The translations under genes and the position numbers were made by a program. From the NCBI GenBank assembly GCA_946636615.1, contig CAMPBE010000002.1:21635-85634 (forward strand): DNA of 64,000 nucleotides. The letters are read 5' to 3'. Below are positions 29,013 to 38,984 of the stretch, piece by piece. Each line of letters begins with the position of its first letter. The stretch's first letter is position 1. The notes beneath the pieces were generated by a model. It had not been told where the DNA came from. It saw only the letters and a list, made by a program, of their open reading frames with translations, and did not search any database. The DNA comes from an uncultured bacterium. GTDB taxonomy: Bacteria; Cyanobacteriota; Vampirovibrionia; Gastranaerophilales; Gastranaerophilaceae.

Positions 29013-30191
29013 ATGAAAGCATTAAAATCTAATCGTTTACATATAGGGGTTTTTGGAAAAACTAATGTTGGAAAATCTTCACTGATAAACAAAATTACAG
29101 GTCAAGATGTTTCTATAGTTTCTGATATGGCCGGAACTACAACAGATGTTGTTGAAAAATCAATGGAGCTTTTGCCTATAGGGCCTGTAACTTTTTTGGA
29201 TACTGCAGGGTTGGATGACAAAACGGATCTTGGTGAACAACGTGTCTCAAAAACATTGAAAGTTCTTGACAGAGTTGACGTTGGTGTAATTGTTTGTGAG
29301 CCTGATAACTTCGACAATTTTGAAAAAGAGTTGATTGAAAAATTTGAAAAATTAAATATTCCATACCTTATTGTTGTGAACAAAACAGATGTAAAAAAAG
29401 GTTCTGAAATCAATAGTTTTGAAAATGTTTTTTACACGTCAGTAAAAACAGATGAACAGATTGTTTATAAATTTAAAAATGAATTAATTAAACTTTTACC
29501 TGACGATTTTGTAAATCCTCCAAAGATTGTGGGCGATTTGGTTCCTGAAAAAAGTACTGTTATAATGGTTGTTCCGATTGACAAAGAAGCGCCAAAGGGC
29601 AGGCTTATTTTGCCTCAGGTACAAACATTGAGGGATTTGTTGGATAGTGATTGTTTAGTTTATACAGTTAAGGACAGTGAATTAGAATTGGCTTTAAAAA
29701 ATTTAAAAGAACCTCCTGCGCTTGTTATAACGGATTCTCAGGCGTTTAAAAGAGTTAGTGAAATTGTGCCTGATAATATTCCTTTAACATCTTTTTCTAT
29801 ACTTTTTGCAAGATTAAAAGGGGATTTGGGAGAATTTATAAAAGGTGTAAAAGCTATTGAAAATCTTAAAGACGGTGATAAAGTTCTAATTTTGGAAAGT
29901 TGTACTCATCATGCGATAGAAGATGATATAGGCAGAGTAAAAATTCCTAATCTGTTAAGAAAAAAGACAGGCAAAGATTTAGTAATTGAAAATTTTGCGG
30001 GACATGATTTTCCTGATATTATGGATTATAAACTTATAATTCATTGCGGAGCTTGTATGACAAACCGCAGAGAAATTTTATCAAGAATACTAAAAGCAAA
30101 TGCGCAAAATGTGCCGATTACAAATTACGGAATAGTAATATCTTATTGTTTGGGGATTATAGAAAGAGCTATTAAACCTTTTAATCAGTAA
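29013..30191 (+). CDS. hydF: [FeFe]-hydrogenase H-cluster maturation GTPase
   Basis: GVFGKTNVGKSSLINKITGQDVSIVSDMAGTTTDVV; C-terminal ESCTHHAIEDDIGRVKIPNLLRK...IHCGACMTNRREILSRI (Fe-S ligands). Confidence 0.93.
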   Translation: MKALKSNRLHIGVFGKTNVGKSSLINKITGQDVSIVSDMAGTTTDVVEKSMELLPIGPVTFLDTAGLDDKTDLGEQRVSKTLKVLDRVDVGVIVCEPDNFDNFEKELIEKFEKLNIPYLIVVNKTDVKKGSEINSFENVFYTSVKTDEQIVYKFKNELIKLLPDDFVNPPKIVGDLVPEKSTVIMVVPIDKEAPKGRLILPQVQTLRDLLDSDCLVYTVKDSELELALKNLKEPPALVITDSQAFKRVSEIVPDNIPLTSFSILFARLKGDLGEFIKGVKAIENLKDGDKVLILESCTHHAIEDDIGRVKIPNLLRKKTGKDLVIENFAGHDFPDIMDYKLIIHCGACMTNRREILSRILKANAQNVPITNYGIVISYCLGIIERAIKPFNQ

Positions 30192-30244
30192 TTTAATACA
30201 AAAATATGATGAAAATATATTTTATTTAGCATTAATATGTTATT

Positions 30245-30562
30245 ATGTACGATTGCGCAACGGAAGATAAAGAACTAAAAAAAGTCGGGTTAGAATTAAT
30301 GTTTATGACACCCGAAAAAGGGGCAGTGGATAATTGGATTACTGCCGTAGAACTTGCTAAAATGGTTGAACTTCCTGTAGATACGGTTAAGAAAAAATTA
30401 GTAATATTGAAAGATGCTGGGATTGTAAGAGTAAAAGGAATAAATCCAAAATATTGGAAATTTGATGATTACAGTTTTCAAAGAATGCCTGAGGATGATG
30501 AAATTTATTTGCTTTTGTGTAGTTTTGATGACGTAGATTTTGATAAATATTTTCAATATTAA
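30245..30562 (+). CDS. Small winged-helix DNA-binding-like protein
   Basis: WITAVELAKMVELPVDTVKKKLVILKDAGIVRVKG HTH pattern. Confidence 0.55.
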   Translation: MYDCATEDKELKKVGLELMFMTPEKGAVDNWITAVELAKMVELPVDTVKKKLVILKDAGIVRVKGINPKYWKFDDYSFQRMPEDDEIYLLLCSFDDVDFDKYFQY

Positions 30563-30607
30563 TAAAATTTATTAGCAAAATTTTTTTTTACAGTTTTTGA
30601 ATATTAT

Positions 30608-32239
30608 ATGAGGATTTCATGTATTCAAAATTATAGTATTGCTCCAGCTTTTGGAATAAGAAGACGAAATACTAATTATATAACTAATCCTATGTTAGCA
30701 GATAGTTATATGAGTGATATTTCTAACAAAAGAATAGATAATAGTTATGAAAAGATGAAAGCCCAAGTTGGAATTGTGACTCCTGATGATGTCAGAGGTA
30801 TGGCATACAGAATTTCTAAAAAAACAGGCACAAATACGGATGACGTTTATATTGCAATGGGGATATTGAGTCAATATTCAAGTTACAGGAGTCTTAAAGA
30901 TGTTAGAGATTATCTTCAAAACGATGGTATATCGTTAGTTTCTAATCTTATGCCATATTATAGTGATAAGAGAACAAAAAGTTCTCCTTGTCTTACTAAT
31001 GTAATGCATTATATTTCTTTACGAAATTTTGATTATGCAAAAGATTCTTCTTCATATACACGTTTAAATAAAGCGTTATTTCTTGATTCTGATTTGACAA
31101 AACTCGTTAAAGAAATGCCTGAGTCTCAATATCAGAAGTTTTATCAAAACTATTTTTCAAAGGATAATGTCAAATTAATTTATTTGGAGAATTTTGAAAA
31201 CGGATATAATTTTTTAACTCAAAAAGGAGATTTTGAACAGTTTACCATTCATAAGATTCAAGAAGCAAAGCAAATTAGCAGAGAAAATAATGTTGATTTT
31301 AAATCGGCATTGTATATTTTGTTGAATGGAAAAATTCTGAATGAATTGGATTTACTAGGGATAAATTATACAAAATTTTCACCTAAAATTGCTTATAGTC
31401 CCGAAAAAATTGCGGATAATCTTAATCCTGTGATTCCAACCAAAAAAGAATTTGTTTCAATAATAGATAAAATTGCTTCTGATACAGCTAAAAATGAAAA
31501 TGAATATAATCAAAACGTGTGTAGCATTACTGATTTTATTGATAATGCAAATGTTGTAATCTCTCCGAAACAATATAATACTTATTTGCAAGAAATGCAT
31601 GCAGAATTAAGCAAATATTTGGAGAAATGCGGCAAAACTCAAGATGATGTCTATTATCTTATTCCTTCCAAAGCAAAAAGTTTTGTTTTAATAAATTACC
31701 AGTATCAGAAGACAAATGGTATTAAAAATCCTAAGAATATTTATATAGATGCTTCTTCGGATGATTATATTAACTTGAAAAACAAGATAAAACCGGGATC
31801 TGTACTTTTGTTTTTGGATGACTGTACTATGTCCGGTTTGTCACTTACGAAAGAAATGTTTGCGTACAATAATGTTAATAAATTTATTCCGAAAAATTCC
31901 GATATAAATATAATTTTTGCTCCTATGTATGGGACAGAAATTGGTATAAATAGAATTAAAAAAGTAATGAAACAGGTTCACAGGGATGATAATGATTTTA
32001 TAATTTGTCCGCATATATTACCTGATAATGCAAAGAGTATAAATGATGAATCAATTCTGAGTCAAAATATTCCCAAAAATGAAGATGAATTTACTACATC
32101 ACTAATATTGCCTTATATGGGGCCGGATTCAAATTTTGATATACTTGTGCCTTTGTATGAAAAGTTTTTTATTTCCCCAAATGCGCAGAAAATACCGATA
32201 GATTCGTTTGATTATATTTCAAATTCTGTTTTTGGTTAA
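30608..32239 (+). CDS. Hypothetical protein with a phosphoribosyltransferase-like motif
   Basis: 543 aa; KPGSVLLFLDDCTMSGLSLTKEMF resembles the PRPP loop; N-terminus SIAPAFGIRRR. Confidence 0.55.
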   Translation: MRISCIQNYSIAPAFGIRRRNTNYITNPMLADSYMSDISNKRIDNSYEKMKAQVGIVTPDDVRGMAYRISKKTGTNTDDVYIAMGILSQYSSYRSLKDVRDYLQNDGISLVSNLMPYYSDKRTKSSPCLTNVMHYISLRNFDYAKDSSSYTRLNKALFLDSDLTKLVKEMPESQYQKFYQNYFSKDNVKLIYLENFENGYNFLTQKGDFEQFTIHKIQEAKQISRENNVDFKSALYILLNGKILNELDLLGINYTKFSPKIAYSPEKIADNLNPVIPTKKEFVSIIDKIASDTAKNENEYNQNVCSITDFIDNANVVISPKQYNTYLQEMHAELSKYLEKCGKTQDDVYYLIPSKAKSFVLINYQYQKTNGIKNPKNIYIDASSDDYINLKNKIKPGSVLLFLDDCTMSGLSLTKEMFAYNNVNKFIPKNSDINIIFAPMYGTEIGINRIKKVMKQVHRDDNDFIICPHILPDNAKSINDESILSQNIPKNEDEFTTSLILPYMGPDSNFDILVPLYEKFFISPNAQKIPIDSFDYISNSVFG

Positions 32240-33577
32240 TTATTTACCGATACAAAAATGATCAAATATGTTGTTTAAGATTTCGTCTGTTATAACTTCC
32301 CCTGTTATTTCATCTAAGTATAAAAGGGCGGATTTTACATCAATAGAAATCAAATCTTGCAATTGATGATCTTTTGAAGCGTCAAGAGCTAGCATAAGAC
32401 TTGTTCTACATTTTTCAAGGCAATCCTGTTGTCTGTTATTCGTTACAAATTCTGTATCTTCAAGTGAAAAATTATATGCTGTTTCTTTAATCTTTTTCTT
32501 TAATTCATCCAAACCTTCTTTTGTAACAGTAGATAAGTAATGGACTCCGTTAATTCTCTGACCTTTATATAAATCCACTTTATTAGCAATTACTAAATGA
32601 TTTTTGTCCTTTACAAGTTCTAATATTATTTTATCATCTTCATTCATTCCGGATGATGCATCATATAAAAATAATACCAAATCAGCTTCTTCAACGGATT
32701 GTTTGGAATATTCTATACCGATTTCTTCTACTTTACCAACTTCATCATTATCTCTGATTCCTGCAGTATCAATTAATGTTATGGCGACATCCCAATCCAG
32801 AGTCTCTTTTAAGACGTCTCTTGTTGTTCCAGCAATATCTGTCACTATAGCTCTTTCTACATTTAATAAAGTGTTAAATAAAGATGATTTTCCCACATTT
32901 GGTTTGCCTACAATGGCTATTTTAATACCCTGACGCATAATATTTGATGAGTTTGCAGAAGATAGAATGTTATCAATTTTGTCTATTGCTTTTTGAAATT
33001 CATCAATCAAATATGAATATTCAGGTTCAACAACCTCGTCAGGGAAATCAATTCCCGCAACGATTTTTGAAAGAACATTAAATATATCCCCTCTTATTTC
33101 TTTAATTTTTTGTCCTAAAACACCCGACAAATTTTTAACTGACTGTTTTGCAAAATCTCTTGTTTTGGCATGGATTAAATCAGCAACAGCTTCTGCTTGA
33201 GACAAATCCATTTTTTTATTCAAAAACGCTCTTTTGGTAAACTCCCCTCTTTCAGCCATTCTTGCTCCGTTTTTCAAAACAGTATCCAAAATATTGCGAA
33301 CTACATTTATGCCGCCATGACAGTGAATTTCTGCAACATCTTCACCTGTATAGCTGTGAGGGTTTTTGAAAGGCAGTAAAATAACCTCATCAATTTTTTT
33401 GTCACCGTCAATAATCCAACCATGTGAAATTTTTCCGGCTTCAAGGTTGTGTTTTGAATAAATCTTATCAACTATTTCAAAACACTTGTCTCCGGAAATC
33501 CTTATTACTCCGACTCCGCCTGTACCTATTGGGGTTGCTATAGCGGCTATTGTATCAAATTCTTGAATTATATTCAT
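32240..33577 (-). CDS. mnmE: tRNA modification GTPase MnmE (TrmE)
   Basis: DTIAAIATPIGTGGVGVIRISG; GKPNVGKSSLFNTLLNVERAIVTDIAGTTRDVL; C-terminal CIGK. Confidence 0.97.
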   Translation of the reverse strand: MNIIQEFDTIAAIATPIGTGGVGVIRISGDKCFEIVDKIYSKHNLEAGKISHGWIIDGDKKIDEVILLPFKNPHSYTGEDVAEIHCHGGINVVRNILDTVLKNGARMAERGEFTKRAFLNKKMDLSQAEAVADLIHAKTRDFAKQSVKNLSGVLGQKIKEIRGDIFNVLSKIVAGIDFPDEVVEPEYSYLIDEFQKAIDKIDNILSSANSSNIMRQGIKIAIVGKPNVGKSSLFNTLLNVERAIVTDIAGTTRDVLKETLDWDVAITLIDTAGIRDNDEVGKVEEIGIEYSKQSVEEADLVLFLYDASSGMNEDDKIILELVKDKNHLVIANKVDLYKGQRINGVHYLSTVTKEGLDELKKKIKETAYNFSLEDTEFVTNNRQQDCLEKCRTSLMLALDASKDHQLQDLISIDVKSALLYLDEITGEVITDEILNNIFDHFCIGK

Positions 33578-33733
33578 AAATGCATTTTATCATAAAAAAT
33601 AATACAAAGAAGCAGAATTTATGTATGTTTTTTAATTGTAAATATTTGTAAATAAACTGTTACGTAAATAGCATAATTTTACTTTTAGGTGCTTTCATGA
33701 GAACATAAAAAAGGAAAGTGAAAGGTAGATTTT

Positions 33734-34453
33734 ATGGGTAACATTACTGTAGGACCGGCATTGGAAATTGGTGGCAATACTGTAGAAATGACTACAAAAG
33801 GAAAAGTTCAGGTAACTAATTCTAAAGGTCGTATAAAAACATTATCTCAAGATGAATTTAAGAAAAATATAGCTAAAAATGCTGATAAAATTGAAGCAGG
33901 TGAAGATTTTGAATTTAAAAAGGATCATAAAGGTTTAAAAATTGCGGCTGCGGCAGTTGCGACAGCAGCAGTTGTGACTGCAGCGATTTATCACAAAGAA
34001 ATCGGCAAATATATGAAAGATTTTTCTTTCAAAAAATTGTGGAAAGATATAAAAGGTTTATTTACAAGTGAAGCAAAAAAAATAAGAGCAGAAAAACGTA
34101 ATGCAAAATATTCGATGCAGGCAGCGAAGAATGATGCTCATAGATATTTTGCAAAAAATGCAGACGTAATCAATCTTACTGAAGCAGAAAGAAGCCAAAA
34201 AATGTTTGATTCACTACAAGCTTTTTCAGCTCCTAATTTTAATCCTGAAAAAAGTTGGCAAGCAAGAACAGATTTATTAAAGAGTGCAAATGTTACTGAA
34301 GAGCAATTATCATTAATGCAAAAAATATCACATCTTCCAAAAGGAGCATCAATAAGTGCTCAAGATAAAGCAATGCTTCCGGAAGGATTTGAAAGCAAAA
34401 AAGCGTGTAACGAATTTCTTAAAAAAGTAAGAAATGCAATGATGCAAAAATAA
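33734..34453 (+). CDS. Hypothetical single-TM protein
   Basis: 239 aa; TM segment LKIAAAAVATAAVVTAAIYH; AAAGG upstream. Confidence 0.65.
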   Translation: MGNITVGPALEIGGNTVEMTTKGKVQVTNSKGRIKTLSQDEFKKNIAKNADKIEAGEDFEFKKDHKGLKIAAAAVATAAVVTAAIYHKEIGKYMKDFSFKKLWKDIKGLFTSEAKKIRAEKRNAKYSMQAAKNDAHRYFAKNADVINLTEAERSQKMFDSLQAFSAPNFNPEKSWQARTDLLKSANVTEEQLSLMQKISHLPKGASISAQDKAMLPEGFESKKACNEFLKKVRNAMMQK

Positions 34454-34463
34454 ATAAATATTT

Positions 34464-34498
34464 AAAATCACCTCTCTATACAGAGAGGTGATTTTTTA
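34464..34498 (+). terminator. Rho-independent terminator
   Basis: AAAATCACCTCTCTATACAGAGAGGTGATTTTTT. Confidence 0.9.
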
Positions 34499-35407
34499 AT
34501 CTTTTATAAACGGAAATACCAAAAATACAATTTTCATAATAATTTTTTTTATTAAAAAAGGTTTGTCTGCGATAAAATCAAAAAATTTTCTTTTTGTTTC
34601 TGCAGAACATGAATTTTTATTTTTTTTACCAAGATTAAGTCGTTTAATGTTATTTTCAATTAAATCTTTAGGATATTCTGACGGTATAATCTTTTCCCAG
34701 CCTTCTGCCGTTGTAAGTCTTCTGTTGTGTAATCTCGGGACAGAACATTTTAATAAAGGCATTTTATAGTCAATAATTAATTGCCGCCATTTTAATATAG
34801 CCGGATTATTTATATTTTCAAAAGCTTTTATGTACGTTGAACATTTAAAACCGTTATTATATAGCAATTCGCTCAAACCAATTTCGTATTTTGAAATTAT
34901 TTCTCTTTTTTGTTTTTGTGTTGTTATGGATTGCATAAAATCATCAAAAATTTTTGATGTGAAAACATTTTTTTTAAAAGAAATAAAGTAACTTTGAATA
35001 TGAGGACGTTTGACAAAAAACTTGAAGCTACCTTTTCTATATCCAAAAACATTTTTTGTAATTCCCCAAAAATCACAATCTTTTTTATCCATTTCGTCAA
35101 AAATATTTTTCAGAGGGAAAAATGGGCCATAGCAGCTGTCATTTACGAAGACAAGTTCATCAAACTCATTAAGTCTTTCTTTTAAATATAAATATCCTCT
35201 TTTGTATGAACCAAAATCGTATTCACTATGGGTTTCGTCTATTATTTTAGTAGCTATATTTTCAATATCCTGTTTGTTTTTAACAAAATTGCAGGATACA
35301 AATACAAGCTCGTCAGCAATTTCTTTCAAAGCCTTTAAATAAAAGATAACATAATCATCAATAATGTTTTGTTTATCGTAATGTGTAAAAATAACTGCTC
35401 GTTTCAT
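34496..35407 (-). CDS. Rhamnan synthesis protein F-like (RgpF family)
   Basis: MKRAVIFTHYDKQNIIDDYVIFYLKALKEIADELVFVSC; ETHSEYDFGSYKRGYLYL; NDSCYGPFFPLKNIF; DFWGIT. Confidence 0.85.
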   Translation of the reverse strand: MKRAVIFTHYDKQNIIDDYVIFYLKALKEIADELVFVSCNFVKNKQDIENIATKIIDETHSEYDFGSYKRGYLYLKERLNEFDELVFVNDSCYGPFFPLKNIFDEMDKKDCDFWGITKNVFGYRKGSFKFFVKRPHIQSYFISFKKNVFTSKIFDDFMQSITTQKQKREIISKYEIGLSELLYNNGFKCSTYIKAFENINNPAILKWRQLIIDYKMPLLKCSVPRLHNRRLTTAEGWEKIIPSEYPKDLIENNIKRLNLGKKNKNSCSAETKRKFFDFIADKPFLIKKIIMKIVFLVFPFIKD

Positions 35408-35444
35408 AGCAATCATAATAGCATAATTATGTTATAATTTTAAT

Positions 35445-38400
35445 ATGTTTAAAATTCCTGTACCAGAAAATGATATAAATTATTCCTTGTTTGAAAAATA
35501 TCTTACAAAGTCATTTTCTTTTGCAGTAACAGGATTAACTACTATTCTAAGGCTATTTTTAATAAAGCAGATAAAAAAAATTACCGAGAAAAAAATTCTT
35601 TTTATAACTTCAACAGAACAGAATGCTCTTAAATACAAAAATGATTTGCAAAAAGCGTTTGATATAGATGCTGAAATATTGCCTTTTCAAAACATTTCAA
35701 TGTATGAGACAGTTTCACCAAACAGATATGATTATGCGGAGCAAGTTAGAATTCTCAATGAAAAACCGCAAATAGTTATTGCGCCGGTAAAGGTTTTGCT
35801 TGAAAAATTCCCTAAAAAGAGTTTTTACGATAAAAATTCTTTTAGTGTAAAAGTTGGTGATGAGATAAATATAGATTTAATAGCACAAAAATTTGTTGAT
35901 TTAGGATACAAGCGTTCAACAATGGTTAGTGATATTGGAGAATTTAGTATAAGAGGAGATATTATTGATTTTTATTCACTCGATGTTCGTCCTGTGAGAA
36001 TTGAGCTTTGGGGAGATGAAGTTGTTGATATAAGATATTTTAATAACGAAACCCAAAAATCTATTGAAAAATTAAAGAATACACAAATTTTGCCGATGTA
36101 TAAATTCACTCTTAAAAACAATATTCCAAAAGATATAAAGCCTGAAGATGAAGATGGCTATTTTGAAGGAATAGATATTTACCAAAATTATTTTAACAGC
36201 GAAATGGTCAGTATTTTTGATTATTTTGATGATTATATCGTGGTGTTGGATGAAACATCCGAAATATATTCAAAATATCAATTTGTAGATAAAGGTTTTG
36301 TTGAACAGCTTGAAGAAAATATAAAATTAGAACAGCATAAAAAACTTAAGGGATTGAACCATTTTACTTTTGAAGAATTTATTAATAAGCTTGCAGGATT
36401 TGTAAAAGTTGGATTTAATAATTTTATTGATAGCGAAATGGATGAAATTGTTGAATTTAATTCTCAACCTGTTCAAAATTTTGGTGCAAAACTTGATGAT
36501 ATCGCACAATATATTCAAAGTAAGCTTTCAGGTCATTACGAGGAGGACAAAGTCCGACGTAATAATCCCAAAAATGATGAGATTGCGACGGTCGCTTCAC
36601 TTCCTCGCAATGACAAATACAAAATTATAATTGCAACAGATTATCCTGAACGTGTGAAAGAAATACTTGCAGAAAGAGAAATTTTTGATATTGAATATAA
36701 CGAAAGCATATCTGCAGCCGGTTCTATACTTGAGGATTTTAAGACGATAATTCTTACTGATCGTGAGTTATTTAATAAGAGAACAAAAGAGGTTACATCT
36801 TCAAAAAGGTCTTATTATAAAGAAAAACCCGAATATATTGAAAGTATTAATGACATAAAAGAAGGTGAGTATGTTGTTCATTCAATCCATGGTGTCGGGG
36901 TTTATGTAGGTCTTTCAAAGCAAGAGATTGACGGTCAATTAAAAGATTATCTGACAATTGAATACGCAAACAAAGATAGGTTGCATATTCCGGCAGAACA
37001 AATAAACCTTCTAGTGAGATACAGAGGTTCCGGCACAATAAAACCAAAACTATCCAGAATGGGCGGAAAGGATTGGGAGAATACAAAAACCAGAGTTAAA
37101 AAAGAGGTTGAGCAGGTGGCATATGATCTTTTGCGATTGTATGCAAAACGTAAAATGCAAAAAGGTATTCAATTCCTTCCTGATACAACTTGGCAGGTTG
37201 AGATGGAAGAAGCTTTTGAATATACTGAAACTCCTGACCAGATGAAAGCTATTAATGATGTCAAATCCGATATGGAAAGTGAACAGCCAATGGACAGGTT
37301 GATATGCGGTGATGTTGGATTTGGTAAAACCGAAGTTGCAATGAGAGGAATATTCAAAGCTGTTACATCAGGTAAACAAGTTGCAGTGGTTGTTCCAACA
37401 ACAATTTTGGCATTTCAGCATTATCAAACTATATCTGAAAGATTTAAACCATTTGGGGTAAAAGTCGAGCTTTTATCACGTTTTCGATCTCAAAAAGAAC
37501 AAAAAGAAACGCTAAAACATCTTGCAACAGGTGAATGTGATGTCGTTGTCGGTACACACAGGCTTTTGCAGGATGGGATTGTGTTTAAGGATTTAGGGCT
37601 TCTTGTTATTGATGAAGAACACAGATTTGGCGTAAGGCACAAAGAAAAACTAAAACAACTGAGAGAAAATATTGATATTATAACAATGTCTGCAACTCCA
37701 ATTCCAAGGACATTGTATATGTCGCTTTCAGGTATAAAGGATATGTCAATAATTAACACTCCGCCTAAAAATCGTCTGCCTATCCGTACTTATGTCGGAG
37801 AATGGAATGAAAATATGGTTAAAAATGCCATTATTCATGAACTTGATAGAGAAGGACAAGTCTTTTATCTGTATAATCGTGTTGAAACTATTGATGAATT
37901 TAAGATGCAGTTGCAAAAGCTTGTACCTAATGCCAGAATTGCAATCGGGCATGGACAGATGGATGAAAAGGTTTTGGAAAAAGTTATTATTGATTTTGCA
38001 AATCAGGAATATGATATTTTACTTGCAACAACTATTATCGAAAATGGTATTGATATTCCAAACGCAAATACAATGATTATTCACAATGCTGACAAATTTG
38101 GGCTTGCGCAGTTGTATCAGCTCAGGGGACGTGTCGGACGTTCTCAAAGACAGGCCTATTGTTATTGCTTCTATACAAAGTCAAAAGAGATTACCCACGA
38201 TGCAATGCAAAGACTCAAAGCTATAAAAGAATTTACGACACTCGGAAGCGGTTATCAAATCGCTATGCGAGATGTGGAAATCAGAGGTGTCGGAAATATT
38301 TTGGGAACAAAACAGCACGGTCATATGGTAAATGTGGGTTTTGATACATATTGTCAGCTTTTGGAAGAAACCGTTCAAGAGCTTCAGGGTGAAAAAGTTG

Positions 38401-38891
38401 ACAAAACAAATCCTGCCATTGTTGATATTAATGTAACAGCGTTTATTCCTGACGAGTGGGTTGGTTCGAAAGAACAAAAGATGATTGAATATAAACGACT
38501 TGCGGATGTAAAATCTGATGTTGAATTGGATTATATAACAGAGGAATGGAAAGACAGATTTGCAAAACCGCCTCAAAGTGTACAAAATCTTATTAAACTT
38601 ATAAAACTACGTCTTGCAGCTACAGAGATAAAAATTTCTTTGATTAGAGAAACTCAGGATAATATTAGAATTTATACGCCATTTACTCAACCTGAATGGA
38701 AAATTATTCAAAGAACTTTGCCTGCAGAAATTTTGCGTAAAATTAAATTTACAATTGCGCCAAAATCTTGTACCGAAGGAAATTCAATATTATTATTAAA
38801 TAATTCATATATGAATTTCGATGAAATATTTAACATTTTAACAGATTTGTTTTATTATATAAACAAGCAAATTGTAGAATTCAAAATTTAA
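35445..38891 (+). CDS. mfd: Transcription-repair coupling factor
   Basis: GEYVVHSIHGVGVYVGL; CGDVGFGKTEVAMRG; DEEHRFGV; TATPIPRTLYMSLSGIKDMS. Carries an in-frame repeat-derived insertion. Confidence 0.97.
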   Translation: MFKIPVPENDINYSLFEKYLTKSFSFAVTGLTTILRLFLIKQIKKITEKKILFITSTEQNALKYKNDLQKAFDIDAEILPFQNISMYETVSPNRYDYAEQVRILNEKPQIVIAPVKVLLEKFPKKSFYDKNSFSVKVGDEINIDLIAQKFVDLGYKRSTMVSDIGEFSIRGDIIDFYSLDVRPVRIELWGDEVVDIRYFNNETQKSIEKLKNTQILPMYKFTLKNNIPKDIKPEDEDGYFEGIDIYQNYFNSEMVSIFDYFDDYIVVLDETSEIYSKYQFVDKGFVEQLEENIKLEQHKKLKGLNHFTFEEFINKLAGFVKVGFNNFIDSEMDEIVEFNSQPVQNFGAKLDDIAQYIQSKLSGHYEEDKVRRNNPKNDEIATVASLPRNDKYKIIIATDYPERVKEILAEREIFDIEYNESISAAGSILEDFKTIILTDRELFNKRTKEVTSSKRSYYKEKPEYIESINDIKEGEYVVHSIHGVGVYVGLSKQEIDGQLKDYLTIEYANKDRLHIPAEQINLLVRYRGSGTIKPKLSRMGGKDWENTKTRVKKEVEQVAYDLLRLYAKRKMQKGIQFLPDTTWQVEMEEAFEYTETPDQMKAINDVKSDMESEQPMDRLICGDVGFGKTEVAMRGIFKAVTSGKQVAVVVPTTILAFQHYQTISERFKPFGVKVELLSRFRSQKEQKETLKHLATGECDVVVGTHRLLQDGIVFKDLGLLVIDEEHRFGVRHKEKLKQLRENIDIITMSATPIPRTLYMSLSGIKDMSIINTPPKNRLPIRTYVGEWNENMVKNAIIHELDREGQVFYLYNRVETIDEFKMQLQKLVPNARIAIGHGQMDEKVLEKVIIDFANQEYDILLATTIIENGIDIPNANTMIIHNADKFGLAQLYQLRGRVGRSQRQAYCYCFYTKSKEITHDAMQRLKAIKEFTTLGSGYQIAMRDVEIRGVGNILGTKQHGHMVNVGFDTYCQLLEETVQELQGEKVDKTNPAIVDINVTAFIPDEWVGSKEQKMIEYKRLADVKSDVELDYITEEWKDRFAKPPQSVQNLIKLIKLRLAATEIKISLIRETQDNIRIYTPFTQPEWKIIQRTLPAEILRKIKFTIAPKSCTEGNSILLLNNSYMNFDEIFNILTDLFYYINKQIVEFKI
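36532..36614. repeat. Palindromic interspersed repeat inserted in frame in mfd
   Basis: Ends GTCATTACGAGG and CCTCGCAATGAC, 11/12 inverted match; encodes HYEEDKVRRNNPKNDEIATVASLPRND. Confidence 0.85.
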
Positions 38892-38893
38892 TA

Positions 38894-38942
38894 GTCATTC
38901 TGAGGCTTTATTTATGAGATCCTTCGCTTTGCTCAGGATGAC
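38894..38942. repeat. Palindromic interspersed repeat (mfd - PPIase intergenic)
   Basis: GTCATTCTGAG...CTCAGGATGAC inverted ends, followed by a partial GAAGCCGAAGAATCTCA. Confidence 0.8.
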
Positions 38943-38984
38943 ACTATTTGAAGCCGAAGAATCTCAAAAATAAAGGAGTAAAAA

